IMG/VR virus record: IMGVR_UViG_3300027754_000045
Location: 1 to 64,000 of that record
Reading direction: 5' to 3' (one strand)
Origin: a virus
DNA: 64,000 nt
Each line of letters opens with the position of its first letter. Position 1 is the first letter of the stretch. Below the pieces are notes generated by a model. That model ran no database searches. It was not told the DNA's origin and worked only from the letters and a program-made list of their open reading frames with translations. Of this stretch, positions 48,226 to 57,604 are shown piece by piece. The position numbers and the translations under genes are program-made.

Positions 48226-48813
48226 ATGGGATGTAATTGTAATAAAAATAAATCTTTACAAAACGTCAATACAAACAAAATTAATATGGAAAATGTAAAT
48301 AAAGAAAATAGCAGTCCTATAGAGTTTCGTAAAGAAGCAATAAATGATAAAAAAACTATTTCTGATAAAATAGGAATGGTTAAAAGTTTCTCTAGGGCTA
48401 TAGTTAGTAGAGGATTTAATAACGAAAAAATAAACAAACCAACAAAACAAATAAGAGCTTTGAGTTGTTTTGGCAATTTACAATCTGGAGGAGAACTTCC
48501 TCCTTGTGAGTTTTTAAAGAACAGCCAAACACCGAATAAATTTTTCTGTGGTGGATGTGGTTGTGGCGACAAACCACAAACTTGGTTGACTATTGAAGGA
48601 GAAGCTTATAGTAAATTAGATTATCCTAAACTATCTTGTCCATTAAAGATGCCTGGATTTTCTAATTACGAATCTAGCGCACCAGACGAACAAACCGTCC
48701 CAATAACCAGGAGATATTACATAGAGCAAATTAATTTTGAAGAAGTTTTGAAGGTGTATGTTACTTCCCCCGATCCAATCGTAGTTCCAGACCAACAACC
48801 AAAATCAGAATAA
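48226..48813 (+). CDS. Cysteine-rich protein of unknown function (195 aa)
   Basis: Starts MGCNCNKNK, a short Cys motif seen in many small phage proteins. A disordered Asn/Lys stretch follows, then a second Cys cluster (ALSCFGN ... PPCEF ... FFCGGCGCGDKPQTWL, about 82-120), a plausible metal or Fe-S/zinc site. A TAGGAG site precedes the ATG. It lies between the fibre genes and the neck operon. Confidence 0.6.
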   Translation: MGCNCNKNKSLQNVNTNKINMENVNKENSSPIEFRKEAINDKKTISDKIGMVKSFSRAIVSRGFNNEKINKPTKQIRALSCFGNLQSGGELPPCEFLKNSQTPNKFFCGGCGCGDKPQTWLTIEGEAYSKLDYPKLSCPLKMPGFSNYESSAPDEQTVPITRRYYIEQINFEEVLKVYVTSPDPIVVPDQQPKSE

Positions 48814-48829
48814 TGAAAATTTATATTGC

Positions 48830-48837
48830 CATAAATA
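48830..48837 (+). promoter_or_regulatory. Late promoter box CATAAATA for the neck/terminase operon
   Basis: One mismatch to consensus. The ATG of gp13 is 15 nt downstream, with AAGGA between: a leadered late gene, unlike the leaderless ones. Confidence 0.6.
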
Positions 48838-48852
48838 GTATAAAGGAACCCT

Positions 48853-49653
48853 ATGGCAACACCAATATCAAGAGAAACTCTTATAGAATACAGCTTTAGA
48901 CAACTTGGATCTCCTGTTGTAGAAATCAATGTTGACTGGGAACAATGCGAGGATCGTCTAGATGATGCTCTTCAGTATTTTACAGAACGTCATTTTGATG
49001 GGGTAGAAAAGGTATTCTTTAAATATCAACTAACTGCAAACGATTTAATAAACAAATATATTCCAACAGAAGATATTACTTCTCCAAACGAAGCTGACGG
49101 ACCTACTGGAAAACAAATTGTGTCTATTGTTAAGGTTATGCAATTTGGAATGTTTGCTAATATCAATATGTTTGATGTTCGCTATCAACTAGCATTATCA
49201 GATTATTTTGGTGTGAATAGAAATCTTGGTGGTAATGCTTCTATGGGTCTTGCTGCTTATGATTCAACAAAACGTTACATTAAACTTATTGAAGATCTGT
49301 TTCAGCCAGAAAAGGCATTAACCTTCAGTAAAGTAACAAATAGATTATATTTAGATATGAAGTGGAGCAATGAAGTTAAGGTTGGTGATTGGCTAGTAAT
49401 TCAAGCATATGCTGCATTAGATCCACAAAAATTTACAGAAATATTTAATGATCGATATCTTAAACGATATGTTACTGCATTAATTAAACGTCAATGGGGA
49501 GCAAACATGTCTAAGTTTGATGGTGTTGCTCTTCCAGGAGGAATTGTGATGCGTGGTGCACAAATTCATTCGGAAGCTGTTAGCGAAATTGCTGCAATAG
49601 AACAAGAAATGATTCATAATTATGAACTTCCAGTAGATTTTATGACGGGTTAA
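48853..49653 (+). CDS. 13: Neck protein gp13 (266 aa)
   Basis: The N-terminus (ISRETLIEYSFRQLGSPVVEINVDWEQCEDRLDDALQYFTERHFDGVEKVFFKY) is diagnostic for gp13, which with gp14 seals the filled head and forms the tail-docking neck. The C-terminal half (LYLDMKWSNEVKVGDWLVIQAYAALDP ... RYLKRYVTALIKRQWGANMSKF) is equally typical. Length near T4 gp13 (309 aa). First of the plus-strand neck-terminase-capsid run. Confidence 0.93.
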   Translation: MATPISRETLIEYSFRQLGSPVVEINVDWEQCEDRLDDALQYFTERHFDGVEKVFFKYQLTANDLINKYIPTEDITSPNEADGPTGKQIVSIVKVMQFGMFANINMFDVRYQLALSDYFGVNRNLGGNASMGLAAYDSTKRYIKLIEDLFQPEKALTFSKVTNRLYLDMKWSNEVKVGDWLVIQAYAALDPQKFTEIFNDRYLKRYVTALIKRQWGANMSKFDGVALPGGIVMRGAQIHSEAVSEIAAIEQEMIHNYELPVDFMTG

Positions 49654-49654
49654 C

Positions 49655-50602
49655 ATGGCAGTAAATCCATATTTTAAAAAGGATTATTCTGGTCAACAAG
49701 ATATTGTTGAAGAGCTTACTATAGAAATAATTAAAACTATGGGAAGAGACATGATTTATATTCCCAGAAATATTTTAGAAACTGATCTTTTGTTTGGGGA
49801 AGGCAATATTGTTAATTATAATACTGGTATTCCGTTAGAAATGTATATAGATTCTGTGTCTGGTTTTGACGGTCAGGGAGATATTTCTACTAAATTTGGA
49901 ATAGAAATTAAAGATAATATTAATTTAACTTTATCCAAAAAAAGATTCAATCAAGAAATTACAAATTCTTTCTCGCAAATAACAAGACCAAGAGAAGGTG
50001 ATTTAATATATTTTCCATTAGCAAAGGCTTTATTTGAAATCAATTTTGTTGAACACGAAAATCCATTTTATCAATTTGGAAAATTATTTTGTTACAAATT
50101 AATATGTGAGTTGTTTACTTATAATCAAGAAGAAATTTCTACAGGCAATACAGATATAGATAGTGTTCAGGAAGAACACCAAGAAGCTATTACTATACTA
50201 CAATTAACCAATATTTCTGGTCAGACCTTATCATTATATCAAGGAGAGACGATATATCAAGTAGACGGTATAACTGGAAATTTGGCAACAATTGATAAAC
50301 AAACTATGACAGCAGTTGTTCTTTCAAAAATGCCTTATTTAAGCGGAAATACAGCATCTATAGAAATAAGCAATATTAATGGAACTCTAAAAACTTCTAA
50401 TGTATTTACGCAAACCATCAAAGGAAGTTCTAGTAATTTAGAATTTTATGCAACTTCCAAAACTATTTCACAATCAATTGCAATCAAAAATAATATTGGT
50501 AATGTCTTAGAAGGTGATAACGATATTCTATCACTAGAAAATGAAATTAAAAATGTTATAAATTATTCAGAAAAAGATCCATTTTCAGAAGGTAAATATT
50601 AA
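49655..50602 (+). CDS. 14: Neck protein gp14 (315 aa)
   Basis: Follows the gp14 pattern: VNPYFKKDYSGQQDIVEELTIEIIKTMGRDMIYIPRN, then LLFGEG, AIPLEMYIDSV-like GIPLEMYIDSVSGFDGQGD and the CYKLICELFTYNQEEI region. It pairs with gp13 in the neck. Begins 1 nt after gp13, and the next gene starts at its stop (TAATG), indicating translational coupling. Confidence 0.92.
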   Translation: MAVNPYFKKDYSGQQDIVEELTIEIIKTMGRDMIYIPRNILETDLLFGEGNIVNYNTGIPLEMYIDSVSGFDGQGDISTKFGIEIKDNINLTLSKKRFNQEITNSFSQITRPREGDLIYFPLAKALFEINFVEHENPFYQFGKLFCYKLICELFTYNQEEISTGNTDIDSVQEEHQEAITILQLTNISGQTLSLYQGETIYQVDGITGNLATIDKQTMTAVVLSKMPYLSGNTASIEISNINGTLKTSNVFTQTIKGSSSNLEFYATSKTISQSIAIKNNIGNVLEGDNDILSLENEIKNVINYSEKDPFSEGKY

Positions 50603-51282
50603 TGTTTACTCATTTTAAAAACGATTCAATTAGGAAATTAGTTGTCGGATTTGGTAATTTGTTTAATGGTATTATTATCGAACAAATTAATGCAGACAAT
50701 AGTAAAAGAATGTTTAATGTTCCTTTGTCTTATGCTACAAAAGAAAAATTTATAAAACGATTGACTGATAATAGTTCTATTACTGATACTACACGTATAG
50801 AGATTGGTGTACCTCAAATGGCATTTGAGTTACAAGGAATGGTTTATGATTCTGCTAGAAAACTAAATAAACTTTCTAAAAAAATTAATATTAGCTCTAA
50901 TTTAAATACAGCTGGTGTTTTGTATAGTGAAGTTCCTTATAATTTTACATTTAATGTTTATGTTTATACTAGAAATATAGAAGATAATTTACAAATATTA
51001 GAACAAATTTTACCACATTTTTCTCCTGAATTTATAATTTCTTTAAACATGAACGAACTTAATACTTCTGTAGATATACCGATTGTTCTTGTTGAAACGA
51101 ATTTGTCTCAAAATTCTGAAGGAAGTTTTGATGACAGGAGAAATATTATTACTACTTATCAATTTTTGGCGAAGTCTTATATATATTCTGGAATCAAAAC
51201 AGATCAAACTATTAGAGATATACAAGTGACTACTAAAAATTTACCATTTACATTCACTGATACGTTTGGTTTGACTGGATAA
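50602..51282 (+). CDS. 15: Tail completion/sheath stabiliser gp15-like (226 aa)
   Basis: The pattern THFKNDSIRKLVVGFGNLFNGIIIEQI ... FNVPLSYATKEKFIKRL is that of gp15, which caps the tail and joins it to the neck. It continues with MAFELQGMVYDSARKLNKL and a C-terminal DDRRNIITTYQFLAKSYIY. Length is near T4 gp15 (272 aa). Located in the T4 order between gp14 and gp16. Confidence 0.88.
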   Translation: MFTHFKNDSIRKLVVGFGNLFNGIIIEQINADNSKRMFNVPLSYATKEKFIKRLTDNSSITDTTRIEIGVPQMAFELQGMVYDSARKLNKLSKKINISSNLNTAGVLYSEVPYNFTFNVYVYTRNIEDNLQILEQILPHFSPEFIISLNMNELNTSVDIPIVLVETNLSQNSEGSFDDRRNIITTYQFLAKSYIYSGIKTDQTIRDIQVTTKNLPFTFTDTFGLTG

Positions 51283-51285
51283 AAA

Positions 51286-51726
51286 ATGAACGATGATATT
51301 ATCTCAAAATCTTTAGGGTTATCCTTTTCTGGTGCAACAGGAGACATAGTTGCAGTTTCTTCAAAAAATTTAGGAATTGAAAATGATTTTGATTATGCTC
51401 GTGAAAATATAAAATCATTAATTAATAATGGTTCTGATGCAATAGACGAAATTATAAAAATAGCAAAGGCTGGAGACAACCCAAGAGCGTTTGAAGTTGT
51501 AAGTCTTTTGTTAAAAACTGTAGCAGATATGAACAAAGATCTTATAGATCTTTATCAAAAAACTAAAATTGCAAAAAAAGAAGACGTTACTGTTAATAAT
51601 ACTACCAATAATTCTATATTTGTTGGTTCTACAAGCGAATTACAGGATTTAATTAACAAAGATCGTAGTAGAATTAAATCGACAAACAGTCAACATTTTT
51701 TAGAAAATAATAGTGATGGGAAGTAA
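51286..51726 (+). CDS. 16: Terminase small subunit gp16 (146 aa)
   Basis: Central helices (DFDYARENIKSLINNGSDAIDEIIKIAKAGDNPRAFEVVSLLLKTVADMNKDLIDLYQK) form the gp16 ring-forming coiled region that recognises concatemeric DNA and feeds it to gp17. Flexible ends. Overlaps gp17 by about 11 bp. Confidence 0.9.
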   Translation: MNDDIISKSLGLSFSGATGDIVAVSSKNLGIENDFDYARENIKSLINNGSDAIDEIIKIAKAGDNPRAFEVVSLLLKTVADMNKDLIDLYQKTKIAKKEDVTVNNTTNNSIFVGSTSELQDLINKDRSRIKSTNSQHFLENNSDGK

Positions 51727-53398
51727 AAAAAAACACGGATATCTTGGTAATCCTAATTTAAAACAAATTAGTACTGAAGTAGAATTTACCAAAGAACAAG
51801 TTGCCGAGTACATGAAATGTGCAAATGATCCTATTTATTTTATTAAAAAATACATAAAAATTGTTACTTTGGACAAAGGATTAGAACCATTTGAACTTTA
51901 TGATTATCAAGAAAAGATGGTTGAAACGATTCAAAATAATCGATATGTTATTGCAAAGCTTCCACGCCAGACAGGAAAAACTACAACAATTGTTGCCTGG
52001 TGTGTTCATTACATTTTATTTAATCAAAGCGTAAATGTTGCTATTTTGGCTAATAAATTAAAAACTGCATTAGAAATTATGAAGCGATTGAAAGAAGCAT
52101 ATGAATATCTTCCAAAATGGCTTCAGCAAGGAGTAGTAGAATGGAACAAAACATCTATTCAAATAGAAAATGGATCTCGTGTTATTGCATCTGCTACCTC
52201 TGCCAGTGCGGTTCGTGGTGGTTCGTATAACGTAATTTTTTTAGACGAATTTGCACACGTTCCTTCAAACATAGCAGACGATTTCTTTAGTTCAGTTTAC
52301 CCTACTATTACTTCTGGACAAACAACTAAAGTTATTATAGTTTCTACTCCTAATGGTATGAACATGTTTTATAGTTTGTGGCAAGGAGCAATTCGTAAAG
52401 ACGGAGAAGAAGGAAAAAGTGAATATGTTCCAATTGAGGTTCATTGGGGACAAGTTCCTCTTTATCCTACAGGACCACTTAGGGACGAAAAATGGAAAGA
52501 AAGAACTATTAAACAATTAGGTGGAGGAGCAGGAGGAGAACAGAGATTTCAAAGCGAGTATGAGTGTGATTTTATTGGTTCGTCTAATACTTTAATTTCC
52601 ACATCAAAGCTTCATAATTTGACTTACAAAAAACCAAAATCAAAATCAAAAGAAGGACTTTGGGTTTATGAAGAACCAGAAGAAAAAAAAGCATACGTAT
52701 TGACTGTAGACACATCAAGAGGTCAGGGTAAAGATTATAGTGCAATATTAGTTTTTGATGTTTCTGATACTCCGTATAAAATAGTTGCAAAGTATAAAAA
52801 TAATATAATTTCTCCAATGTTGTTTCCTACTATGATATATGCTTTAGGAAAAAAGTATAATACGGCTTATGTTTTGGTAGAAGTAAATGATATTGGTGGG
52901 CAAGTTGCAGACATTCTTCATTATGATTTAGAATACGACAATGTTTTAATGAGTACTAATAAAGGCAGAAGTGGTCAGGTACTGAATGGAGGGTTTGGAA
53001 AGGGACAAACTGTTTTTGGAGTTCGCACTACTATGCCAGTCAAAAAACTTGGTTGTTCTATACTTAAAAGTTTAATAGAACAGGACAAACTTCTAATTGA
53101 AGATGAAGAAATTATTCAAGAATTATTGACTTTTGTTTCCAAACACAATACTTATGCCGCAGACGATACTCATACTGATGATTTAGTTATGTGTATGGTG
53201 TTGTTTTCTTGGTTAACAAAACAACCATACTTTAAGGACTTGACTAGTGTTGACATTAGAAAAGAACTTTTTGAGGGGGAAATAAAGAAAATAGAAGAAG
53301 ATGATTGGTTTAGTTTTGGTTTTATTTCTAATGTAGACGAAAATATAGACATTTTGCCTACAGAATCAAAAGACGAAGACTTTTGGCATAAACTCTAA
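51716..53398 (+). CDS. 17: Terminase large subunit gp17 (560 aa)
   Basis: The DNA-packaging motor ATPase and headful nuclease. Walker A LPRQTGKTT at about 82-90, Walker B VIFLDEF (about 173-179) with catalytic Glu after Asp, followed by a coupling STPNG motif (about 210-214). The RNase H-like nuclease has VLTVDTSRGQGKDYSA (about 328-343), and an Asp pair near DDTHTDDLVMC (about 482-492) completes the metal site. ATG 51716 is preferred to the adjacent GTG at 51713. Length is near T4 gp17 (610 aa). Confidence 0.97.
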   Translation: MGSKKKHGYLGNPNLKQISTEVEFTKEQVAEYMKCANDPIYFIKKYIKIVTLDKGLEPFELYDYQEKMVETIQNNRYVIAKLPRQTGKTTTIVAWCVHYILFNQSVNVAILANKLKTALEIMKRLKEAYEYLPKWLQQGVVEWNKTSIQIENGSRVIASATSASAVRGGSYNVIFLDEFAHVPSNIADDFFSSVYPTITSGQTTKVIIVSTPNGMNMFYSLWQGAIRKDGEEGKSEYVPIEVHWGQVPLYPTGPLRDEKWKERTIKQLGGGAGGEQRFQSEYECDFIGSSNTLISTSKLHNLTYKKPKSKSKEGLWVYEEPEEKKAYVLTVDTSRGQGKDYSAILVFDVSDTPYKIVAKYKNNIISPMLFPTMIYALGKKYNTAYVLVEVNDIGGQVADILHYDLEYDNVLMSTNKGRSGQVLNGGFGKGQTVFGVRTTMPVKKLGCSILKSLIEQDKLLIEDEEIIQELLTFVSKHNTYAADDTHTDDLVMCMVLFSWLTKQPYFKDLTSVDIRKELFEGEIKKIEEDDWFSFGFISNVDENIDILPTESKDEDFWHKL

Positions 53399-53409
53399 AA
53401 AACTAAAAA

Positions 53410-53417
53410 TATAAATA
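53410..53417 (+). promoter_or_regulatory. Late promoter box TATAAATA for the sheath gene
   Basis: Exact match, giving a leader of about 45-50 nt before the gp18 ATG at 53471, with an AAGGA ribosome site. High, leadered late expression of the sheath is expected. Confidence 0.75.
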
Positions 53418-53470
53418 TACAATAAGGCAACAATAATCATTAATTCTAATTTTAAGGAAAATAATTAATC

Positions 53471-54610
53471 ATGGCATCATTCGAAGAGGCATCAACACTT
53501 ATTGCAGGAATGATATCATTTAACGGTTTAATACCTATTTTTGGTATTACTGGTTCTGATGGTAGTTCCGAAACAGAAATAGGTATTATGACGATTCCTT
53601 CGTATAATAACTGGTTGGCTAGACTAAACGATAGTTCATACAAAAATACGGGGCCTACTGGTGCTTGGGCTGGAGAGTGGTGGAGTATCTACAATTATCT
53701 TCAATATGGAGGTATTTGCGTTGTTGGAAGTACGGGGTCTACTGGGGCATATTTCGTACAAAATGGTGTTTTGGATCCTTTAGCTACACCACTACATAAC
53801 GCAAATTTAATAAATATAGATGTTGTTTTTGATGGAGGAAATGCAAATTCTTCTATATCTGCTGCCAGCATAGCAAACACAAGAAAAGATTGTTTAGCCT
53901 TTTTGGGAAACAATAAATTGATGGTTATACCTACTGGTTCTGGATACACGTTTCATGGTAGAGATTTTGGTGTTACCGCTGGTAGTGAATACGTTTGTTA
54001 TTTTGCTGGTCGTAAAAATTCAATCAATGATGTTTCTGTTCCGTCTTCTGCTGACCCGATTAAAACTAGTCCAGGATCAGATGCTGCTGGGTGCTTGGCA
54101 AGAACATTCAGAACAAACAATAGGTGGACTAGTCCAGCTGGAACCACGAGAGGACGAATATTGAGTGTTGTTGCATTAGAACAAACTATTACTGAACCCG
54201 AATCATCAAGTTTGTTATTGGGTGGTGTAAATCCTATAATACCAATTAATAGTTCTGGATATATTTTAATGGGAAACAAAACTAGTTATACTGGAACAGA
54301 AGCACTTAAGAATATTCATACTATAAATTTAATTATATTTTTAAAGAAAGAATTAAAAAATATATTAGACAATTATTTGTTTGAACAAAACAACGAAGAA
54401 ACTCGACTAAATATATCAAATTCAGTAAAACCTATTCTTAACAACATACTGTCTTCTGGTGGTATACTAAGTTATGCTGTTGTTTGTGACTCTGTAAACA
54501 ACACAGATAATATTATATCTCAAGGAAAATTAATAATAGATTTGACCATAAAACAATCAGTAACTGCAGAAACTATAGTAATAAACTTTATAATTGATGC
54601 TAGTATTTAA
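53471..54610 (+). CDS. 18: Contractile tail sheath protein gp18, short form (379 aa)
   Basis: Recognised from position between gp17 and gp19 and from sheath-like segments: ISFNGLIPIFGITGS near the start, AGEWWSIYNYLQYGGICVVGS (about 66-86), a central domain with DCLAFLGNNKLMVIP, and the C-terminal sheath fold (KNIHTINLIIFLKKELKNILDNYLFEQNNEETRLNI ... TAETIVINF). T4 gp18 is 659 aa, so the outer variable domains are largely absent. The contracting core is kept. Confidence 0.88.
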   Translation: MASFEEASTLIAGMISFNGLIPIFGITGSDGSSETEIGIMTIPSYNNWLARLNDSSYKNTGPTGAWAGEWWSIYNYLQYGGICVVGSTGSTGAYFVQNGVLDPLATPLHNANLINIDVVFDGGNANSSISAASIANTRKDCLAFLGNNKLMVIPTGSGYTFHGRDFGVTAGSEYVCYFAGRKNSINDVSVPSSADPIKTSPGSDAAGCLARTFRTNNRWTSPAGTTRGRILSVVALEQTITEPESSSLLLGGVNPIIPINSSGYILMGNKTSYTGTEALKNIHTINLIIFLKKELKNILDNYLFEQNNEETRLNISNSVKPILNNILSSGGILSYAVVCDSVNNTDNIISQGKLIIDLTIKQSVTAETIVINFIIDASI

Positions 54611-54621
54611 AAGGAATTAAA

Positions 54622-55176
54622 ATGGCAGGAAATCATATAACAGACTTTATTACTAAATTTGGTGGTGGCACAAGACAAAACAGATTTCTTGTTTCTGGTA
54701 GTATTGGTGGTAGAGGCACTACTAAATTTTCTGATTTTACAAAAAATCAAATTCATGTCAGAGCAGCTAGCCTTCCTGCTTCTACTATCTCAGTAATTCC
54801 AGTTAATTGGAGAGGAAGAACGGTCAATTATCCAGGAGATAGAGTATATTCGCCATGGCAGATAACAGTTCTAGACGACAAACCAAAGGGCAAAGAAAGG
54901 CTATTTGAAGCATTTCATGCTTGGAGTAATGAAATAAATGATCACGGAACAAACGTTTCTAAATCTTTGGATTTAAAAAATCATTTCAGTACTGATTGGT
55001 CAGTAAGTCATTTAGACACTAATGGAAATACCACAAATAAACGCAATTTTATTTTAAAAAATTGTTGGCCAATTACCATTGGTGAAATTAGCCTAGATAT
55101 GGGAGCGGATAATACTCTTGTTAGTTTTGCAGTGGGTATAGCGTATAGTCACTTTGAATATGATGCAGTAACTTAA
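54622..55176 (+). CDS. 19: Tail tube protein gp19 (184 aa)
   Basis: Pattern: FGGGTRQNRFLVSGSIGG, FHVRAASLPASTISVIPVNWRGR-like (IHVRAASLPAS), YSPWQITVLDDKPKGKERLFEAFHAWSNEIN and the end VSFAVGIAYSHFEYD. gp19 stacks as hexamers to form the tube through which DNA passes. Directly after the sheath gene with an AAAGGA site. Length near T4 gp19 (163 aa). Confidence 0.95.
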   Translation: MAGNHITDFITKFGGGTRQNRFLVSGSIGGRGTTKFSDFTKNQIHVRAASLPASTISVIPVNWRGRTVNYPGDRVYSPWQITVLDDKPKGKERLFEAFHAWSNEINDHGTNVSKSLDLKNHFSTDWSVSHLDTNGNTTNKRNFILKNCWPITIGEISLDMGADNTLVSFAVGIAYSHFEYDAVT

Positions 55177-55185
55177 ATTTGAGGA

Positions 55186-55193
55186 TATAAATA
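55186..55193 (+). promoter_or_regulatory. TATAAATA box immediately before the portal ATG
   Basis: An exact late box ends only 2 nt before the ATG at 55196 and shares bases with the gene's GAGGAT ribosome site. A transcript from it would start inside the portal gene, so it may serve downstream genes or be fortuitous. Confidence 0.4.
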
Positions 55194-55195
55194 TT

Positions 55196-56785
55196 ATGGA
55201 ATTAGAATTATTTGGTTTTACAATAGGCAAAAAAAAGGCACAGGAAAATACTCCTGTAAATCCCGAAGTCATTACTCCCGACAGTTATGATGGTTCTTAT
55301 GTTTTAGAAACTGGTGGAGTTTTTGGAACATTTGCTGATTTTTCTGGAAATGCCAGAGACGAAAATCAATTAATTACTCATTATAGATCTATGGCATTGC
55401 ATCCAGAAGTGGATGCTGCTATTGAGGATATTGTTAATGAGTCTATTGTGCTAGATTTGGACAGAAAACCTATCAAGTTAGATTTAGATAGAGTGAATCT
55501 TTCTGAAGTTATTAAAACTAAAATTTATAGTGAATTCAATCACATATTAAAACTTTTAGATTTTTCAAACAAATCTCATGATATTTTTAGAAGATGGTTT
55601 ATTGATGCCAAGACATTTTATTATAAAAAAATTGATAAAAACGATATTCGAAAAGGTATTATTGAGTTGGTTCCTATTGATCCTGTGAAGATTAAAAAGG
55701 TCAGAAAAGTAGAAAAGGATAAGACTGTTTATGGTGGTGCTGCTCCTTTTTCCCCGATTAAAAGTATTCAAGAATATTATGTTTATACTGACACAGATAA
55801 GGAAGCAAACTTTCCAACAAATCCAACGGGATGGAAAATTGCACCAGATACAATTGCTTATGTTCATTCTGGTATTATTGACTCCACCACAAAACGTGTA
55901 GTTGGTTATTTGCAGAAGGCAGTTCGACCCCTAAATCTTCTTCGGCAGATTGAAGATGCTGTAGCCATCTACAGAATTTCTCGTGCTCCAGAACGACGAG
56001 TATTTTACGTAGACGTTGGTAATTTGCCAAAGCAAAAGGCAGAACAATATCTTCGTGAAATCATGAACCGATATCGTAATAAAACAATTTATGATCCTAG
56101 CACTGGCGAAATCAAAGATGAGCGTAATCATATGAGCATGCTCGAAGATTACTGGATGCCTCGACGTGATGGTGGTCGTGGTACAGAAATCAGCACTCTT
56201 GATGGTGGTCAAAATCTTGGTCAAATGGATGATGTTAATTATCTACTACAAAAGCTTTACCGAGCTCTTGGTGTTCCCCTATCACGCATGATGCCTGATG
56301 GTGGTTTTAATATGGGCAAAAGTGCTGAGATTACTCGTGACGAAGTTAAATTTAATAAATTTGTTGACCGTTTACGACAACGATTTAGCAGTATATTTTT
56401 TGATCTTTTAAAGACTCAAGTAATTCTTAAAGGGTTGATGACTGAAGAAGATTGGAACAGAATTGTTCAAGATATTGGTTTTAAATTTAATAATGATTCT
56501 TATTTTGCTGAACTCAAGAACAACGACATTCTTCGTGAACGTCTAGACATTATTGCTGCTGTGACTCCTTATGTTGGTCGTTTCTTTTCTGCAGAGTATG
56601 TTCGTAAGAATTTCTTGAAACAGACCGATGAGGACATTATTGAAATTGACGCACAGATAAATAGAGAAATGCAGAAACAAATCGAAGCGCAAGAAGCACA
56701 GGCATATCAGCAAATGTTAGCAGGAGAAGAGCCTGGTCAAGAAGAAGAACAACAGCCAGAAGGCGAACAACCACCCCCACAATGA
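55196..56785 (+). CDS. 20: Portal protein gp20 (529 aa)
   Basis: The dodecameric vertex through which DNA enters and leaves. Diagnostic segments: DENQLITHYRSMALHPEVDAAIEDIVNESIV, RRWFIDAKTFYYKKID, LRQIEDAVAIYRISRAPERRVFYVDVGNLPKQKAEQYLREIMNRYRNK, MLEDYWMPRRDGGRGTEISTL, and ALGVPLSRMMPDGGFNMGKSAEITRDEVKFNKFVDRLRQRFS. The C-terminus is acidic and Gln-rich. Length is close to T4 gp20 (524 aa). Overlaps the next gene by ATGA. Confidence 0.97.
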   Translation: MELELFGFTIGKKKAQENTPVNPEVITPDSYDGSYVLETGGVFGTFADFSGNARDENQLITHYRSMALHPEVDAAIEDIVNESIVLDLDRKPIKLDLDRVNLSEVIKTKIYSEFNHILKLLDFSNKSHDIFRRWFIDAKTFYYKKIDKNDIRKGIIELVPIDPVKIKKVRKVEKDKTVYGGAAPFSPIKSIQEYYVYTDTDKEANFPTNPTGWKIAPDTIAYVHSGIIDSTTKRVVGYLQKAVRPLNLLRQIEDAVAIYRISRAPERRVFYVDVGNLPKQKAEQYLREIMNRYRNKTIYDPSTGEIKDERNHMSMLEDYWMPRRDGGRGTEISTLDGGQNLGQMDDVNYLLQKLYRALGVPLSRMMPDGGFNMGKSAEITRDEVKFNKFVDRLRQRFSSIFFDLLKTQVILKGLMTEEDWNRIVQDIGFKFNNDSYFAELKNNDILRERLDIIAAVTPYVGRFFSAEYVRKNFLKQTDEDIIEIDAQINREMQKQIEAQEAQAYQQMLAGEEPGQEEEQQPEGEQPPPQ

Positions 56786-57195
56786 GCACCGCAAATAGAC
56801 TAGTCCAGATGATTCTTAGGGGTAAACCCGATCAATTTAATACTGTTATTAAGGAGTATTTGAATGATCGAGCTTCTATTATGATGGAGCAAGTCTATCT
56901 AGAAGAGAGTAAAAATATACTAAAATTATTAGAACCTATTCAAATTCAATTAGAATCATTAAAGCCAGAACCAATTGTAATGACTCAATTTGTCCCTGAA
57001 AATTCATACCAATTACGAGACGGAGCTGTTGGTATTTTGGACGAATCTCAACAAGATTCCGTGGGTAAACTATATAAAAGTCTAAATACTGATAACAGGC
57101 AACGTTTAGTTAAATTACTCTCAGAATCACAAGAATCATTTAATCGCATATTAAATTTAGCAAAAATAGAAAGTACTAAAAATGGAAACAAATAA
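56782..57195 (+). CDS. Prohead core-region protein of unknown function (137 aa)
   Basis: A helical, charged protein in the position of the T4 core genes 67/68 between portal and protease. No motif recognised. Overlaps gp20 by 4 bp and the next gene by 14 bp. Function as an assembly-core component is inferred from place alone. Confidence 0.65.
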   Translation: MSTANRLVQMILRGKPDQFNTVIKEYLNDRASIMMEQVYLEESKNILKLLEPIQIQLESLKPEPIVMTQFVPENSYQLRDGAVGILDESQQDSVGKLYKSLNTDNRQRLVKLLSESQESFNRILNLAKIESTKNGNK

Positions 57196-57601
57196 TCAAA
57201 TTCACTCATTTATTCGACTAGTTATGAACGAAAATCTTGCTCAAGCACAGGGAGTGATTCGTGACACTCTTAATGAAAAATTGAATGCTGCTCTTGATGA
57301 AAAGTTTGAAGCTTATGCTCCTGCTATTTTTGAAGAACTAGATCCTGTCGGAGAAGAAGATGGTGATATTGATAATGATGGAGATGAAGACAAAACCGAT
57401 GGTTATCTAAAGAATCGCCGCAAAACTGTTAGTGCTGCAATAAATGAAGAAGGCGAAGAAGAAGGCGACGAAGGCGGCGAAGAAGAAGGCGAAGAAGGCG
57501 AAGAAGAAACCACTCAATCTGCTCCTCCAGTTCAAAACTCTATGCCTCAGATTATGCCACAATCTGGTGGTTCTAGCTCTTCTGATTCAGATGGATATTA
57601 A
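57182..57601 (+). CDS. 67: Acidic prohead core protein, gp67-like (139 aa)
   Basis: A helical N-terminal half is followed by a loop [17 protein letters not shown] (about 60-76), like an EF-hand/dockerin calcium-binding loop, and a highly acidic stretch of Glu/Gly repeats (about 90-110). Acidic composition and position before gp21 fit T4 gp67 (PIP), a small acidic core protein digested by gp21. The Ca-loop is common in aquatic T4-like homologs, from memory. Confidence 0.7.
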   Translation: METNNQIHSFIRLVMNENLAQAQGVIRDTLNEKLNAALDEKFEAYAPAIFEELDPVGEEDGDIDNDGDEDKTDGYLKNRRKTVSAAINEEGEEEGDEGGEEEGEEGEEETTQSAPPVQNSMPQIMPQSGGSSSSDSDGY

Positions 57602-57604
57602 TTC

